Source of the DNA: Spiroplasma endosymbiont of Danaus chrysippus
GTDB taxonomy: Bacteria > Bacillota_I > Bacilli_A > Mycoplasmatales > VBWQ01
Reading direction: 5' to 3'
Assembly: GCF_902809815.1 (NCBI RefSeq)
Contig: NZ_CADDIL010000001.1
Span: forward strand, 212,123 to 276,122
DNA length: 64,000 nt
The position numbers and the translations under genes are program-made. Each line of letters begins with the position of its first letter. The stretch's first letter is position 1. A model generated the notes under the pieces. That model was not told where the DNA came from. It saw only the letters and a list, made by a program, of their open reading frames with translations, and did no database searches. This document shows, piece by piece, positions 10,254 through 19,268 of this stretch.

Positions 10254-10274
10254 AAGTAGCAAGTAGCAAGTAGC
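10247..10274. repeat. Heptamer array AAGTAGC x4 at IS end
   Basis: Four tandem AAGTAGC units, the first forming the IS terminus. Other copies have 1, 3, 1, 3 and 2 units, so the number varies between otherwise nearly identical elements. Confidence 0.85.
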
Positions 10275-10366
10275 TAACTTGCAACCTATGCATAACTATT
10301 GTAATAGTGTTAAGTCTGATGATTAATAAATTTAATATTAATTAATATTTAAAAGGAGGTGAAAAT

Positions 10367-10498
10367 ATGACGCAAAGAAAAACAAGTGCTAAAGTTGCTA
10401 GTATAGCTTCAAATGTACTTCGTGATGATAGAACATCAGCAAAATCTAAAGCTGCTGCTGGTAGTGCTCTGTCTCAAAGAGCACCTAAAAAAAAGTAA
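10367..10498 (+). CDS. 43-aa basic protein enclosed by two inverted IS copies
   Basis: A 43-aa protein (starts MTQRKTSAKVAS, ends RAPKKK) rich in Ser, Ala, Lys and Arg, pI clearly basic, with no hydrophobic segment. The ATG follows an ideal AAAGGAGGTG site, so it is very likely translated. The AGSALSQ-like end resembles a small conserved hypothetical family that I recall from diverse bacteria; that is memory, not a search. GC content is higher than in neighbours (GCTGCTGCTGG), consistent with acquisition. It is the only gene between inverted IS3 copies A and B. Function unknown; a nucleic-acid-binding role would fit the composition but is a guess. Confidence 0.65.
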   Translation: MTQRKTSAKVASIASNVLRDDRTSAKSKAAAGSALSQRAPKKK

Positions 10499-10532
10499 TT
10501 TTTTAAAAATATATTTTTAAAAAATTACTTAG
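10495..10532 (+). terminator. Palindromic terminator after the 43-aa gene
   Basis: A near-perfect palindrome (taattttttaaaa...ttttaaaaaatta) overlaps the stop codon. It is very AT-rich but long enough to act as a terminator. Confidence 0.45.
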
Positions 10533-10568
10533 TATATTCTAATAAGAATTAGGTCAAAATTCTTAATA

Positions 10569-11700
10569 GCTACTTAGCCCTTTTTACTAGACGATTAATT
10601 TAAAAAAAACTTGAATGTATTCGAAAAACAATTGTGTTATACAATTAACACTAATTTTGACATGAAAGGATTTTTAATAATGGATAAAATTAAACAAATA
10701 GCATTAGTAATTAACAAGTTAAATATCAAACAAAAAATTCAAATTATTGATGATAGCAAAAACCAATATTCAATTAGATATCTTTGCCAACATCTTCAAC
10801 TAAACCGATCAACATATTATTTTGTAAAAAACAAACAAAACCCTATTAAAAAAGAAAAAAATCAAATTAGTAATTGTACACATAAATATCAAGAATTATG
10901 CCAACTTTTACTTGAATTTCATTTTACAAGAAAAGGACAAATTTATGGCTATTTACGAATTTTTTCAGCATTTAAAGAATGATTAAAACAATACAAACAT
11001 ATTATTTTAAATCTAGAATTATCAACAAAACAAATGCGAAAAATTATGAAAGATCACAATCTTCAAGGATTAAAACAAACTAAAAATAACTATCCTAAAA
11101 ACAAAAAAAATCCAAATAAGTGAATACCTACAATGGATAAAGTAAACAAAGATTATAAAAGTACAACCTCTTCAAATCAAATTTGATCAATGGACACTAA
11201 ACAAATAAATACTAAAGAAGGTTGATTATATCTTTTTGTAATTATTGATTTTTATTCAAATAATATTGTAAGCTATAATACATGTTCAAACAAATCCTAT
11301 CAAGATTTAATTCTTCCTGCACTTGAAAAAATAAATCAACAATTCTCTTGAAACCAAGTAAAAAACGTTATTTTACACTCAGATAACGCCAACGAATTTT
11401 ATTGTCAAGACATCACAAATTGAGCTGCTGATAAGCAAATAATTTTAAGCAAAAAACAACCTTATGATATTGGTGGCAATGTAATATCTGAAAACTGATT
11501 TTCTCATTTATCTCAAGAATGACTACCTAAAGGTTCAAATCAATATTTTTCTCTCAATGAAGCTATAAATGATGTAAACCAATATATTATGTTTTATAAT
11601 TACGAAAGAATACATTCTAAATTTCTAAAACCACCAATTTCACAAATAAAAATTTAAAACTGTCTATCCAAAAGTGGTCCAGTATTTAGGGCTAACCACC
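10569..11700 (+). mobile_element. IS3-family insertion sequence, copy B
   Basis: Same 1132-bp element as copy A, in the opposite orientation, so A and B form an inverted pair of about 1.1-kb arms. Only one heptamer unit is present at its transposase-start end. Its far end truncates the HAD hydrolase gene at 11701. Confidence 0.85.
10680..11657 (+). CDS. IS3-family transposase (copy B)
   Basis: 325 aa, identical in the compared stretches to the copy A transposase, with intact D172, D235 and E271. It is complete and in frame under table 4, so it may be active. Confidence 0.88.
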
Positions 11701-12273
11701 AATTGAAAAAACATTTGTATGATATTGAACAATTGTTAAATCTGGAAAGTTAGTTTCAAAATTATTAATGAATTTTGTAATTTCATTAGCCTTTCAATAT
11801 TTTTCTAAAATAACCATTACTTTTGAAATTGGCATTTTAATATCAGTACTATTAGTTAACTTAATAATTTTAATTTGCAGATTTTCAACTCATGTACTTC
11901 AACTATTAGCCGCATGGTTAACATACAAAGTATCAATACTATTAAAATGTAAAATCATTTGTTTATTATATTTGGTTAATCATTCATAAAGTTTAATTGT
12001 TGTTTCTGAATTTAATTGTTGTAAATAAATTCATTTTTGTTTAGTATATGATCAAATTTCAGCGCCATCATTACCAATAATATAAGCATCATATTTTTCA
12101 GCATTAATCATTTTACCAACACGAATAGCATTTTCACCATATCTACCTGTATTAATTACAACTTTAATATTATTTTTTTGAGCTTTTAAACAAGCATTAA
12201 GATTAATTTCACTTAAGGCACTGCCACTATCAAATAAAGTACCATCTACATCAGTAAAAATTATTTTTACCAT
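11692..12273 (-). pseudogene. HAD-superfamily (Cof-type) hydrolase, 3'-truncated by IS
   Basis: The N-terminal two thirds of a Cof/YidA-like HAD phosphatase. Motif I, FTDVDGTLFD, holds the nucleophile and acid-base Asp. Motif II is probably the Thr in INTGRYGENA, and the start of the cap region follows. Family members are about 270 aa; this frame has about 190 codons of its own and then runs into the end of IS copy B, where TAG at 11692 stops it. Motif III/IV (GDxxND) is missing, so it should be inactive. Starts with ATG at 12273; an upstream TTG is also in frame. TGA encodes Trp several times. Confidence 0.8.
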
Positions 12274-12445
12274 CAATCATTTCTTGCTTTCTTTTTTCTA
12301 TTATTTTATTAATATTATAAAGATAAAATAATAAAATACTATATATTTCCATAGAATAAAATTTCTTAAATTAAAATAAAATATTATATTTTAAACATAA
12401 TATTTTATTTTAATTTTTATATAATAAAAATTTCAAAAAAGAAAA

Positions 12446-12480
12446 AACCTTTAATGAAAAACATAAAGGTTAATAAAATA
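12446..12480 (-). terminator. Terminator of the tRNA cluster
   Basis: On the minus strand aaccttta...taaaggtt is followed by a T run, directly downstream of tRNA-Leu. Confidence 0.7.
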
Positions 12481-12485
12481 ATGTA

Positions 12486-12571
12486 TGGTGCGGAACAAGG
12501 GACTTGAACCCTCATGCCTTTCGGCGCCAGAGCCTAAATCTGGTGCGTCTGCCAGTTTCGCCAATTCCGCA
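12486..12571 (-). tRNA. tRNA-Leu (anticodon TAG)
   Basis: 86 nt including encoded CCA. The acceptor TGCGGAA pairs with TTCCGCA. The anticodon stem CCAGA/TCTGG encloses TTTAGGC. A long variable arm, as expected for leucine tRNA, and TTCAAGTC in the T loop are present. Confidence 0.93.
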
Positions 12572-12574
12572 TTT

Positions 12575-12650
12575 TGGTGTCCCGTATAGGCCTCGAACCT
12601 ACAACCCTCAGATTAAGAGTCTGATGCTCTGCCAATTGAGCTAACGAGAC
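12575..12650 (-). tRNA. tRNA-Lys (anticodon CTT)
   Basis: 76 nt including CCA. The acceptor GTCTCGT pairs with ACGGGAC. The anticodon stem TCAGA/TCTGA encloses CTCTTAA, giving CTT. The T arm has GGTTCGAGGCC. Only 3 nt separate it from tRNA-Leu. Confidence 0.92.
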
Positions 12651-12706
12651 ATCTAGGGGAATAAAAAACAAGTAATTATAATACTTGCAGTCTAAATATT
12701 AATTAA

Positions 12707-12781
12707 TGGTGACTCGTACGGGGATCGAACCCGTAATGTAGGAATGAAAATCCTATGTGTTTACCAATTCACCAACGAGCC
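12707..12781 (-). tRNA. tRNA-Glu (anticodon TTC)
   Basis: 75 nt including CCA. The acceptor GGCTCGT pairs with ACGAGTC. The anticodon loop TTTTCAT gives TTC, and the T arm is GGGTTCGATCCCC. Confidence 0.93.
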
Positions 12782-12805
12782 GTAGAAAACAAGAGTTTAG
12801 AATAA

Positions 12806-12880
12806 TGGCGCCCAGTATAGGATTTGAACCTATGACACTTCGATTAACAGTCGAATGCTCTGCCGCTGAGCTAACCGGGC
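12806..12880 (-). tRNA. tRNA-Asn (anticodon GTT)
   Basis: 75 nt including CCA. The acceptor GCCCGGT pairs with ACTGGGC. The anticodon stem TTCGA/TCGAA encloses CTGTTAA, giving GTT. It is the first gene of the four-tRNA cluster. Confidence 0.93.
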
Positions 12881-12898
12881 ATTTACTAAACCTTAATT

Positions 12899-12927
12899 AT
12901 TATATTGAAGAAAAGTATAATTTGCAA
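12899..12927 (-). promoter_or_regulatory. Promoter of the tRNA cluster
   Basis: Minus-strand TTGCAA (12922-12927), a 17-nt spacer, then TATAAT (12899-12904), close to the sigma-70-type consensus, about 20 nt before tRNA-Asn. Confidence 0.7.
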
Positions 12928-13125
12928 TAACTAATAAAGTTTTTTTTATTTTTTTCTTGATTACGGCAATGTATATGCTTTATTAATCATTTTTTTAAAT
13001 TAAATATAATAATAACTTAAGTATTATTTGTAATAATGAATACTATTAATGGTAAAATTAATTAGAAAGAAGTAAACATAAAAATCATGTAGAATTACAT
13101 TATTAATATAAAGGGGTTTTAATTT

Positions 13126-13461
13126 ATGAAGTTATTATTAGCAACATTAAGTTTTTTAACATTTGGAACAACTGTAGGAACTTTTGGAAATGTATTAAGT
13201 ACGAATCTAAGCAAAATAAATAATAGTATTAAAGAAACTTATACTATAATTCCTAATTCATTTAGTTTGAAAAGTGAATTAAGAAAAGAAAAAATGAATA
13301 CTGATAATATTGATGTTGATATGTTAGATGGAATGACAAAGGCTATTATTCGTTATATGCCAGATACAACAGATTTACCTTTTTTAGTTAAAGAGGTTAA
13401 TTTGCTTTGACTAAGTAATGATATTAGTCAAATAATAAGGACGTATGAGATTAACCCTTAG
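13126..13461 (+). CDS. Small secreted or membrane-anchored protein
   Basis: A 111-aa protein with a signal-peptide-like N-terminus (MKLLLATLSFLTFGTTVGTFG, residues 1-21). No lipobox Cys is present, so it is either cleaved and secreted or anchored by this helix. The remainder is polar, with a conserved-looking acidic stretch (DNIDVDMLDGM). Preceded by AAGGGG. One TGA-coded Trp lies near the end. Not recognised. A hairpin with T run follows at about 13577-13603. Confidence 0.6.
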
Positions 13462-13576
13462 AATTATGAGTAACATTAACAATATAACTGCAAATTCTAT
13501 GATTTGTTAATTAAATTATATCATAAATTTTAAAAATATTAAAAAATATAATTACAAAATTACATTTAAATAACAC

Positions 13577-13605
13577 AAAAATACTAATCTTAAAATTAGT
13601 TTTTA
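13577..13605 (+). terminator. Probable terminator
   Basis: actaat...attagt stem followed by tttttaaaaa, downstream of the 13126 gene. Confidence 0.5.
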
Positions 13606-13626
13606 AAAATATGAAATTGCAAATTT

Positions 13627-13841
13627 TTAACCACTATTAAGATAACTTCTAGAATTTAAATAATTTGCTTTTGCTATTAACAGATTATTTAATGTTTGAT
13701 AATTATATATTTTTGCTCCATTAGTTAAAGATTTTAAAAAATGATAAACATCACTTTCTGCAGAACATCCAATATTTCATGAAGCATTTTGATTTACAAT
13801 ACCATGAGCATTATTTTTAAAATAATTATAAGTTTTTTCAT
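13627..13841 (-). pseudogene. C-terminal remnant, resembles an ISLre2/UPF0236 transposase
   Basis: An open minus-strand frame of about 71 codons ends at TAA 13627 and enters directly from the left end of IS copy C. It has no start of its own. The segment HGIVNQNASWNIGCSAESD resembles the C-terminal 'GCSAE' region of UPF0236/ISLre2 transposases; this is recalled family knowledge, not a search. It is a dead fragment cut by the IS insertion. Confidence 0.45.
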
Positions 13842-14974
13842 GGTGGTTAGCCCTAAATACTGGACCACTTTTGGATAGACAGTTTTAAATTTTTATTTGT
13901 GAAATTGGTGGTTTTAGAAATTTAGAATGTATTCTTTCGTAATTATAAAACATAATATATTGGTTTACATCATTTATAGCTTCATTGAGAGAAAAATATT
14001 GATTTGAACCTTTAGGTAGTCATTCTTGAGATAAATGAGAAAATCAGTTTTCAGATATTACATTGCCACCAATATCATAAGGTTGTTTTTTGCTTAAAAT
14101 TATTTGCTTATCAGCAGCTCAATTTGTGATGTCTTGACAATAAAATTCGTTGGCGTTATCTGAGTGTAAAATAACGTTTTTTACTTGGTTTCAAGAGAAT
14201 TGTTGATTTATTTTTTCAAGTGCAGGAAGAATTAAATCTTGATAGGATTTGTTTGAACATGTATTATAGCTTACAATATTATTTGAATAAAAATCAATAA
14301 TTACAAAAAGATATAATCAACCTTCTTTAGTATTTATTTGTTTAGTGTCCATTGATCAAATTTGATTTGAAGAGGTTGTACTTTTATAATCTTTGTTTAC
14401 TTTATCCATTGTAGGTATTCACTTATTTGGATTTTTTTTGTTTTTAGGATAGTTATTTTTAGTTTGTTTTAATCCTTGAAGATTGTGATCTTTCATAATT
14501 TTTCGCATTTGTTTTGTTGATAATTCTAGATTTAAAATAATATGTTTGTATTGTTTTAATCATTCTTTAAATGCTGAAAAAATTCGTAAATAGCCATAAA
14601 TTTGTCCTTTTCTTGTAAAATGAAATTCAAGTAAAAGTTGGCATAATTCTTGATATTTATGTGTACAATTACTAATTTGATTTTTTTCTTTTTTAATAGG
14701 GTTTTGTTTGTTTTTTACAAAATAATATGTTGATCGGTTTAGTTGAAGATGTTGGCAAAGATATCTAATTGAATATTGGTTTTTGCTATCATCAATAATT
14801 TGAATTTTTTGTTTGATATTTAACTTGTTAATTACTAATGCTATTTGTTTAATTTTATCCATTATTAAAAATCCTTTCATGTCAAAATTAGTGTTAATTG
14901 TATAACACAATTGTTTTTCGAATACATTCAAGTTTTTTTTAAAATTAATGCTCTAGTAAAAAGGGCTAAGTAGC
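13842..14974 (-). mobile_element. IS3-family insertion sequence, copy C
   Basis: 1133 bp, one base longer than copy A because of a change near the transposase-start end (aaaattaatgctctag instead of aaattaatcgtctag). It is followed by three AAGTAGC units in total (14968-14988). It separates two unrelated gene remnants, so it probably marks a deletion or rearrangement rather than a simple insertion. Confidence 0.85.
13885..14862 (-). CDS. IS3-family transposase (copy C)
   Basis: 325 aa from the ATG at 14862, complete, with the same catalytic residues as copy A. No disabling change was seen. Confidence 0.87.
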
Positions 14975-14990
14975 AAGTAGCAAGTAGCTT

Positions 14991-15185
14991 GGTTCAATTG
15001 TTGTTACATTATTACCATTAATTATTGTTAGTATTGCCACTCTTGACAATGGAGTAATAACTTTAGTATTAGGATTATCATTTGTTTTTATTGGATTAAA
15101 TGGTGGTTTAGTTGCTTGTGGATCATTATTTGGTTTAATTAGTGCAAAAAATATTATAAATTTATGAGATGCAAAGAAAAAGTAG
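14991..15185 (+). pseudogene. C-terminal remnant of a membrane protein
   Basis: A 64-codon frame with no start enters from IS copy C and ends at TAG 15183. It encodes hydrophobic segments (IVVTLLPLIIVSIATL; VLGLSFVFIGLNGGLVACGSL) and a short basic tail (NLWDAKKK). This is the last part of an integral membrane protein whose N-terminus was lost at the IS. Identity unknown. A 17-nt palindrome (agtagat ata atctact) overlaps the stop and also faces the convergent gene. Confidence 0.55.
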
Positions 15186-15195
15186 ATATAATCTA

Positions 15196-15707
15196 CTATT
15201 TGTTATTTATGTATTTACTTCATGGTAATTGTAAATTTGTTAATGTATAATGCATTAATTGTCGATGTATGCTAATAATTAAAACGTTAAATATTGTTAC
15301 AATAAGTAAAATTCATCAATGATCATTTAAAGTATTAAAATAATCAAGTTTGCTTTTAAAAACGGCAGTTTCAACTAACATAAATAATGCATTTAAAATG
15401 AAAAAAATTAATCAACCAAAACTAAATAGAATAATTAGATAACGATAAAATTTAGTTTGAAAAGTACTACCTTTGACTTTAATTTGATAAACTGTTTCAT
15501 AAGTATAATGATTAATAGAAAAAGCAAACAAAATTAATAGAATTAAACCATTTATGCCAACTATTAATAAAATATTAATTATTTTTTCACTAGTAGTATT
15601 TATTAAAATTGCACCTATTGTTATAAATATAATTTGAACAATTAATCATAAAATGCTAACATAAAAAAAACTTTTTTTGTTCAGTATTTAATTAATTTAT
15701 TTTCCAT
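15196..15707 (-). pseudogene. Four-helix-type membrane protein with N-terminal frameshift
   Basis: The reading frame from the stop at 15196 up to about 15670 encodes a hydrophobic protein. It has segments such as IIFITIGAILI, ILLIVGINGLILLILFAFSI, YLIILFSFGWLIFFILNALFMLV and ILLIVTIFNVLIISI. The obvious start (ATG at 15707, MENKLIKYWTKK) is in another frame. The shift lies in an adjacent A7/T8 homopolymer at about 15663-15678. Either the gene is broken or this is a slippage or sequencing site. Intact length would be about 170 aa. Not recognised. Confidence 0.5.
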
Positions 15708-15826
15708 TTTGTATCACCATATTAATTTTAGTATATTTTATGCAAATATAGAATAAAATTTATCTTTTTATAATTTTTCATAACATAATAAGTTTGGGAA
15801 TAACTAAAATTAGAGAGGGAAATAAA

Positions 15827-16198
15827 ATGGCAATTGAAGTAGAAATTAGGCGTATACGTCTAAGACTTGGTTAAACGCAAGCATATTTGGGGAAATTAGT
15901 AGCTGTTCGTCAAGCAACAATTAGTAGAATTGAGAGTAATGCTAAAAATTCTTCATGAGGAATAATTCATAAAATTCTTTTAGCATTATTAGTAGATATG
16001 AATGATATAAAAGGTTTTACGCATGATTTTGTATTAAAAGAAAATGATTTTGAACTATTTATTAAACTGTTAATGGCTAATTCACAATTAAAAACTAATA
16101 TTTTATATAATCCTGTTCATTGTGCACGAATTATTATTGATGCATATAATAGAGGAATTATTAATTTTGATGAAAAATATGGTAAAAATAAAGTATAA
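15827..16198 (+). pseudogene. XRE-family HTH regulator with an early nonsense codon
   Basis: Start at ATG 15827 after GAGAGGG. The sequence reads MAIEVEIRRIRLRLG, then TAA (15872), then TQAYLGKLVAVRQATISRIE: a textbook XRE helix-turn-helix except that the stop replaces the residue normally Leu in 'GLTQ'. A single T to A change of TTA would explain it. The frame then stays open to 16198 (123 sense codons plus the nonsense codon) with a mostly helical C-terminal part. Reinitiation could only give a protein without the first HTH helix. Confidence 0.65.
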
Positions 16199-16263
16199 AA
16201 AAAATTGTAAATAAATATTAATATTTTTACTGTAGTACATTTTTTTATTTATAGGAGAAATTT

Positions 16264-17610
16264 ATGAAATATTTTTTAAAATTATTAATTATTACTTTGT
16301 TAATAAATAGTTCATCAGTAGGATTAATTGGATGTAGTATTCCTAGTGTTGGTGATATTTGAATAATTACTGATGGTGGTGATTTATTCGATAAAGCTTT
16401 TAATCAGCAAGTATTAGAAGGTTCAAAAGAGTTTACTAAAACATTTAATGATAATCGTATTATGATTAGTAATTTACCCGGTAATGAAGTTTGAAAAAAT
16501 AAAAAAATGAAAACGCGTTGAATTATTTCACGAGATAGTACCGTTTCAACTTTACAAAATAATTATAATTTAGCAACATTTGCTGGTGCTAAAACAATTA
16601 TTGTTGTTGGCTTTAATCATCTTGGTGCATTAACACCAGCTATTCAAAATCAATATAAAAAGTTAGGTGTTCGTTTTATTTTAGTTGATGCTAAATTAGA
16701 AAAGCCAGTTGATGTAGCGTGTTTAAGTTATTCAGCAGAACAATCAGGGTTTTTATCAGGATTAGCAGGAGCAATATGATTAGCTGCTAATCATGAAACA
16801 TATGATGATAATGGTTTAAAAATGTCAACTTTTGGTGGTTTACCAGCTGATACTATTGTTAGTTATATGATGGGTTATTATTGAGGTGTATATTATTTTA
16901 ATAAATATCGTAATAGCAATGATAATTTATTGGAAATGACTAATGCCATTAGAATTAAAGAGGGTAAGGAAAAAATTGAAAAATGAACTAATAAATTTGA
17001 TATTCATTTTGATAAAATTGCTAAACAATTTACAGGTAGTTTTGAATCCGGTACAAAATCATCAAAAGCGATAACTTCACAATTAATTGATGGATATAAA
17101 GATGATATTGTAATGCCTGTTGCAGGAGCACAAACAATTGATTTAGTATCAGCTGTTAAAAACTCTACTACTAATAGTAAAGCAAAAATTATTGGTGTTG
17201 ATGTTGATCAAAGTGTTCAATATAGTTATGCTAAAGATATTTTTATTACATCAGCTTTAAAGGGAATTCATAAGTCAGTTAATACTTGATTATGACATTC
17301 TTTTAATTTAGATTATAATGAGGATGGTATTAAACCTATTAATGGTGAACAATACTTTGATGGTAGCATACCACAACCAGCATTAGGTGGTCAGCAATAT
17401 CTTGGAATTGCTAATAATGATTCTATTAGTGCTATTTATAATAACTTAATTATTGATAGTAATGATTATTGACATTTAGCACAAAAAGTAACTGATGCTT
17501 ATAATAAATTAGTTGCTGATTTAGCTAATGATTCTACTCGTGATAAGTGAGAAAATGCTTGAAAAAATTATGTTGATGAAAGTGTTGAAAAGTATAAACC
17601 ACAGTTTTAA
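16264..17610 (+). CDS. Bmp/PnrA-like lipoprotein, ABC transporter substrate-binding (1)
   Basis: A 448-aa lipoprotein. The signal peptide (residues 1-21) ends at the lipobox SSVGLIGC. It carries landmarks of the basic-membrane-protein family, which binds nucleosides in several bacteria: WIITDGGDLFDKAFNQQ near the N-terminus, AEQSGFLSGLAGAIWL, MSTFGGLPADTIVSYMMGYYWG and KIIGVDVDQS. Rich in TGA-coded Trp, and continuous only under table 4. It is anchored in the membrane and delivers ligand to the permeases encoded downstream. A terminator-like hairpin (17645-17669) follows, so it may be transcribed separately from the second lipoprotein. Confidence 0.85.
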
Positions 17611-17644
17611 TAAAACTTTACTATATATTTTAAAAAATTTATAA

Positions 17645-17676
17645 TTATTCTTGAATTTTTAAAGAATAAGTTTTAT
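17645..17676 (+). terminator. Hairpin after the first Bmp gene
   Basis: ttattctt...aagaataa stem followed by gtttt, 35 nt after the stop. Confidence 0.5.
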
Positions 17677-17683
17677 TATCTTA

Positions 17684-17891
17684 TATAATGGTAGATATGC
17701 CATTAAAAGGAGAAACTAGTGTTTAGAGTTAATTGTGAAAATAAGAAAATAATTAATATTAAATACATATATACTGTATTTTTTAATAGTAAGTTATTCC
17801 CACCCATTTATTTTCAAAATTTATTTATACACAGTTTTATTTTATTTTGAATAATTGAATTAAGAAAGCAATGTTTTTGCTTTCTTTTTTT
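17684..17891 (+). promoter_or_regulatory. Leader region with terminator ahead of the second Bmp gene
   Basis: The 333 bp between the two Bmp genes contain a possible -10 (tataat, 17684-17689). They also hold a ribosome-site-like AAAAGGAG with a GTG at 17719, opening a weak hydrophobic frame that I do not trust. A strong terminator follows at 17863-17891 (agaaagca/tgctttct plus T run), only 52 nt before the next gene. The arrangement would suit an attenuated leader. I could not fit it to a known riboswitch. Confidence 0.35.
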
Positions 17892-17943
17892 ATATTTTTT
17901 TTATATAAATATTTATATATAATTGTAGGAGGAATATAATAGT

Positions 17944-19251
17944 ATGCGTAAAATTTTTACTGTATTTAGTGCAATATCATTGTCAGTAATAATGATATTA
18001 CCAATCATTGCTTGCAATAGTCAGTTTAATGATCCAAATATTTATCGAATAACTGTTGTAACTGATGGACATACTATTAATGATGCTTCTTTTAATGAAT
18101 CATCATATAATGCTGCCCTCAAGTTTAAACAAGAGTTTAATGATTGAACACATAGTGATTATATTGATCCTCAATATAAAAATAAAAGAGTTGAGGTTTC
18201 TTGAGATAATCCCCAATTAACTAATACTGATGATTTAATGACATCATATAATAAAGCCGTTTTCATAAACAGTAAAGTAATTATTGCTTCAGGATTTTTA
18301 CATCATAATGCTTTGGTTAAAGCACAAAATACTATTTTAAAACATAAAGTGAAATTTATTTTTATTGATGGTGATACTCCAAATAAAGAAGTACCAAAAT
18401 CTAATAAACAATTGGCTGGTTTACTTTACAAAGCAGAACAATCAGGGTTTTTAGCCGGATTGGCAGGGGCAATATGGTTAACTGCTCATGCTAATCAATA
18501 TGGTGGACTTGATAATTTAAAAATGTCAACCTATGGTGGACTTGATATTCCAGCAGTTACTAATTATATGTATGGTTACTATTGAGCCATACAGTTTTTT
18601 AATAATAAATTTAAAAATAAAGAAGATGAAGAAAAATTAATATCATGAGTTAAAATTTTAAATTCAGATTTTAAAGAACCATTACCAAATATTAAATTTA
18701 TAACTTCAGGTACTCAATTTAGTGGTGATTTTACTCAAGGTTCAAAAGGCTCACAAGCAATTAATGATGATCTTGCTCGACAAAAAACTAATATTATTTT
18801 TCCGGTAGCAGGACCACAAACTGAAGATACTTTATCATCATTAAAAAAATCTGGTCAAGGTAAAATTATTGGTGTTGATACAGATCAACAACTTCAATAC
18901 CCACAATCTGCAGATAGGTTTATTACTTCTGCAGAAAAAGATTTAATTAGTTCAATTAAACTTATGCTCTGAAAATCAGTTGGTAAAACTGATCAGAATC
19001 CAGAGCATCCAACTGATCCAACTGCCGATCAAACATTTATTGATGATGCACCATACAGAGGTGGGCCTAATTTTACTGGAATAGCACCAAATAAAGCAAT
19101 TAAAAATGGTGATAAAGATATTTACACACCATTAATGACAGAAACTACTAATTGATTAGATAAAATTTCTGCTGGATGACAAAAAGTACTCAATTTAAAA
19201 GATCATTATTGAATTAATGGTATTAAAAAAGAATATGATCCATTTAAATAA
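17944..19251 (+). CDS. Bmp/PnrA-like lipoprotein, ABC transporter substrate-binding (2)
   Basis: A 435-aa lipoprotein paralogous to the one at 16264. The signal peptide ends in the lipobox LPIIAC (Cys at about residue 24). Family segments are ITVVTDGHTINDASFNESSY, AEQSGFLAGLAGAIWL, MSTYGGLDIPAVTNYMYGYYW and KIIGVDTDQQ. The aromatic/aspartate ligand-pocket pattern is shared with copy 1, but the sequence differs enough for another specificity. The AGGAGG site before the ATG is strong. The gene ends 17 nt before the ATPase, so it leads the transporter operon. Confidence 0.86.
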
Positions 19252-19268
19252 TTAAGAGGGGTGATAAA

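Noticed and set aside
10254..10274. CRISPR-like direct repeats
   Set aside because: Units are 7 bp, directly adjacent and without spacers, and they belong to the IS end.
17719..17920. GTG-started hydrophobic ORF between the Bmp genes
   Set aside because: It runs through a strong terminator and has a Phe/Tyr/Ile-rich composition expected from AT-rich non-coding DNA.
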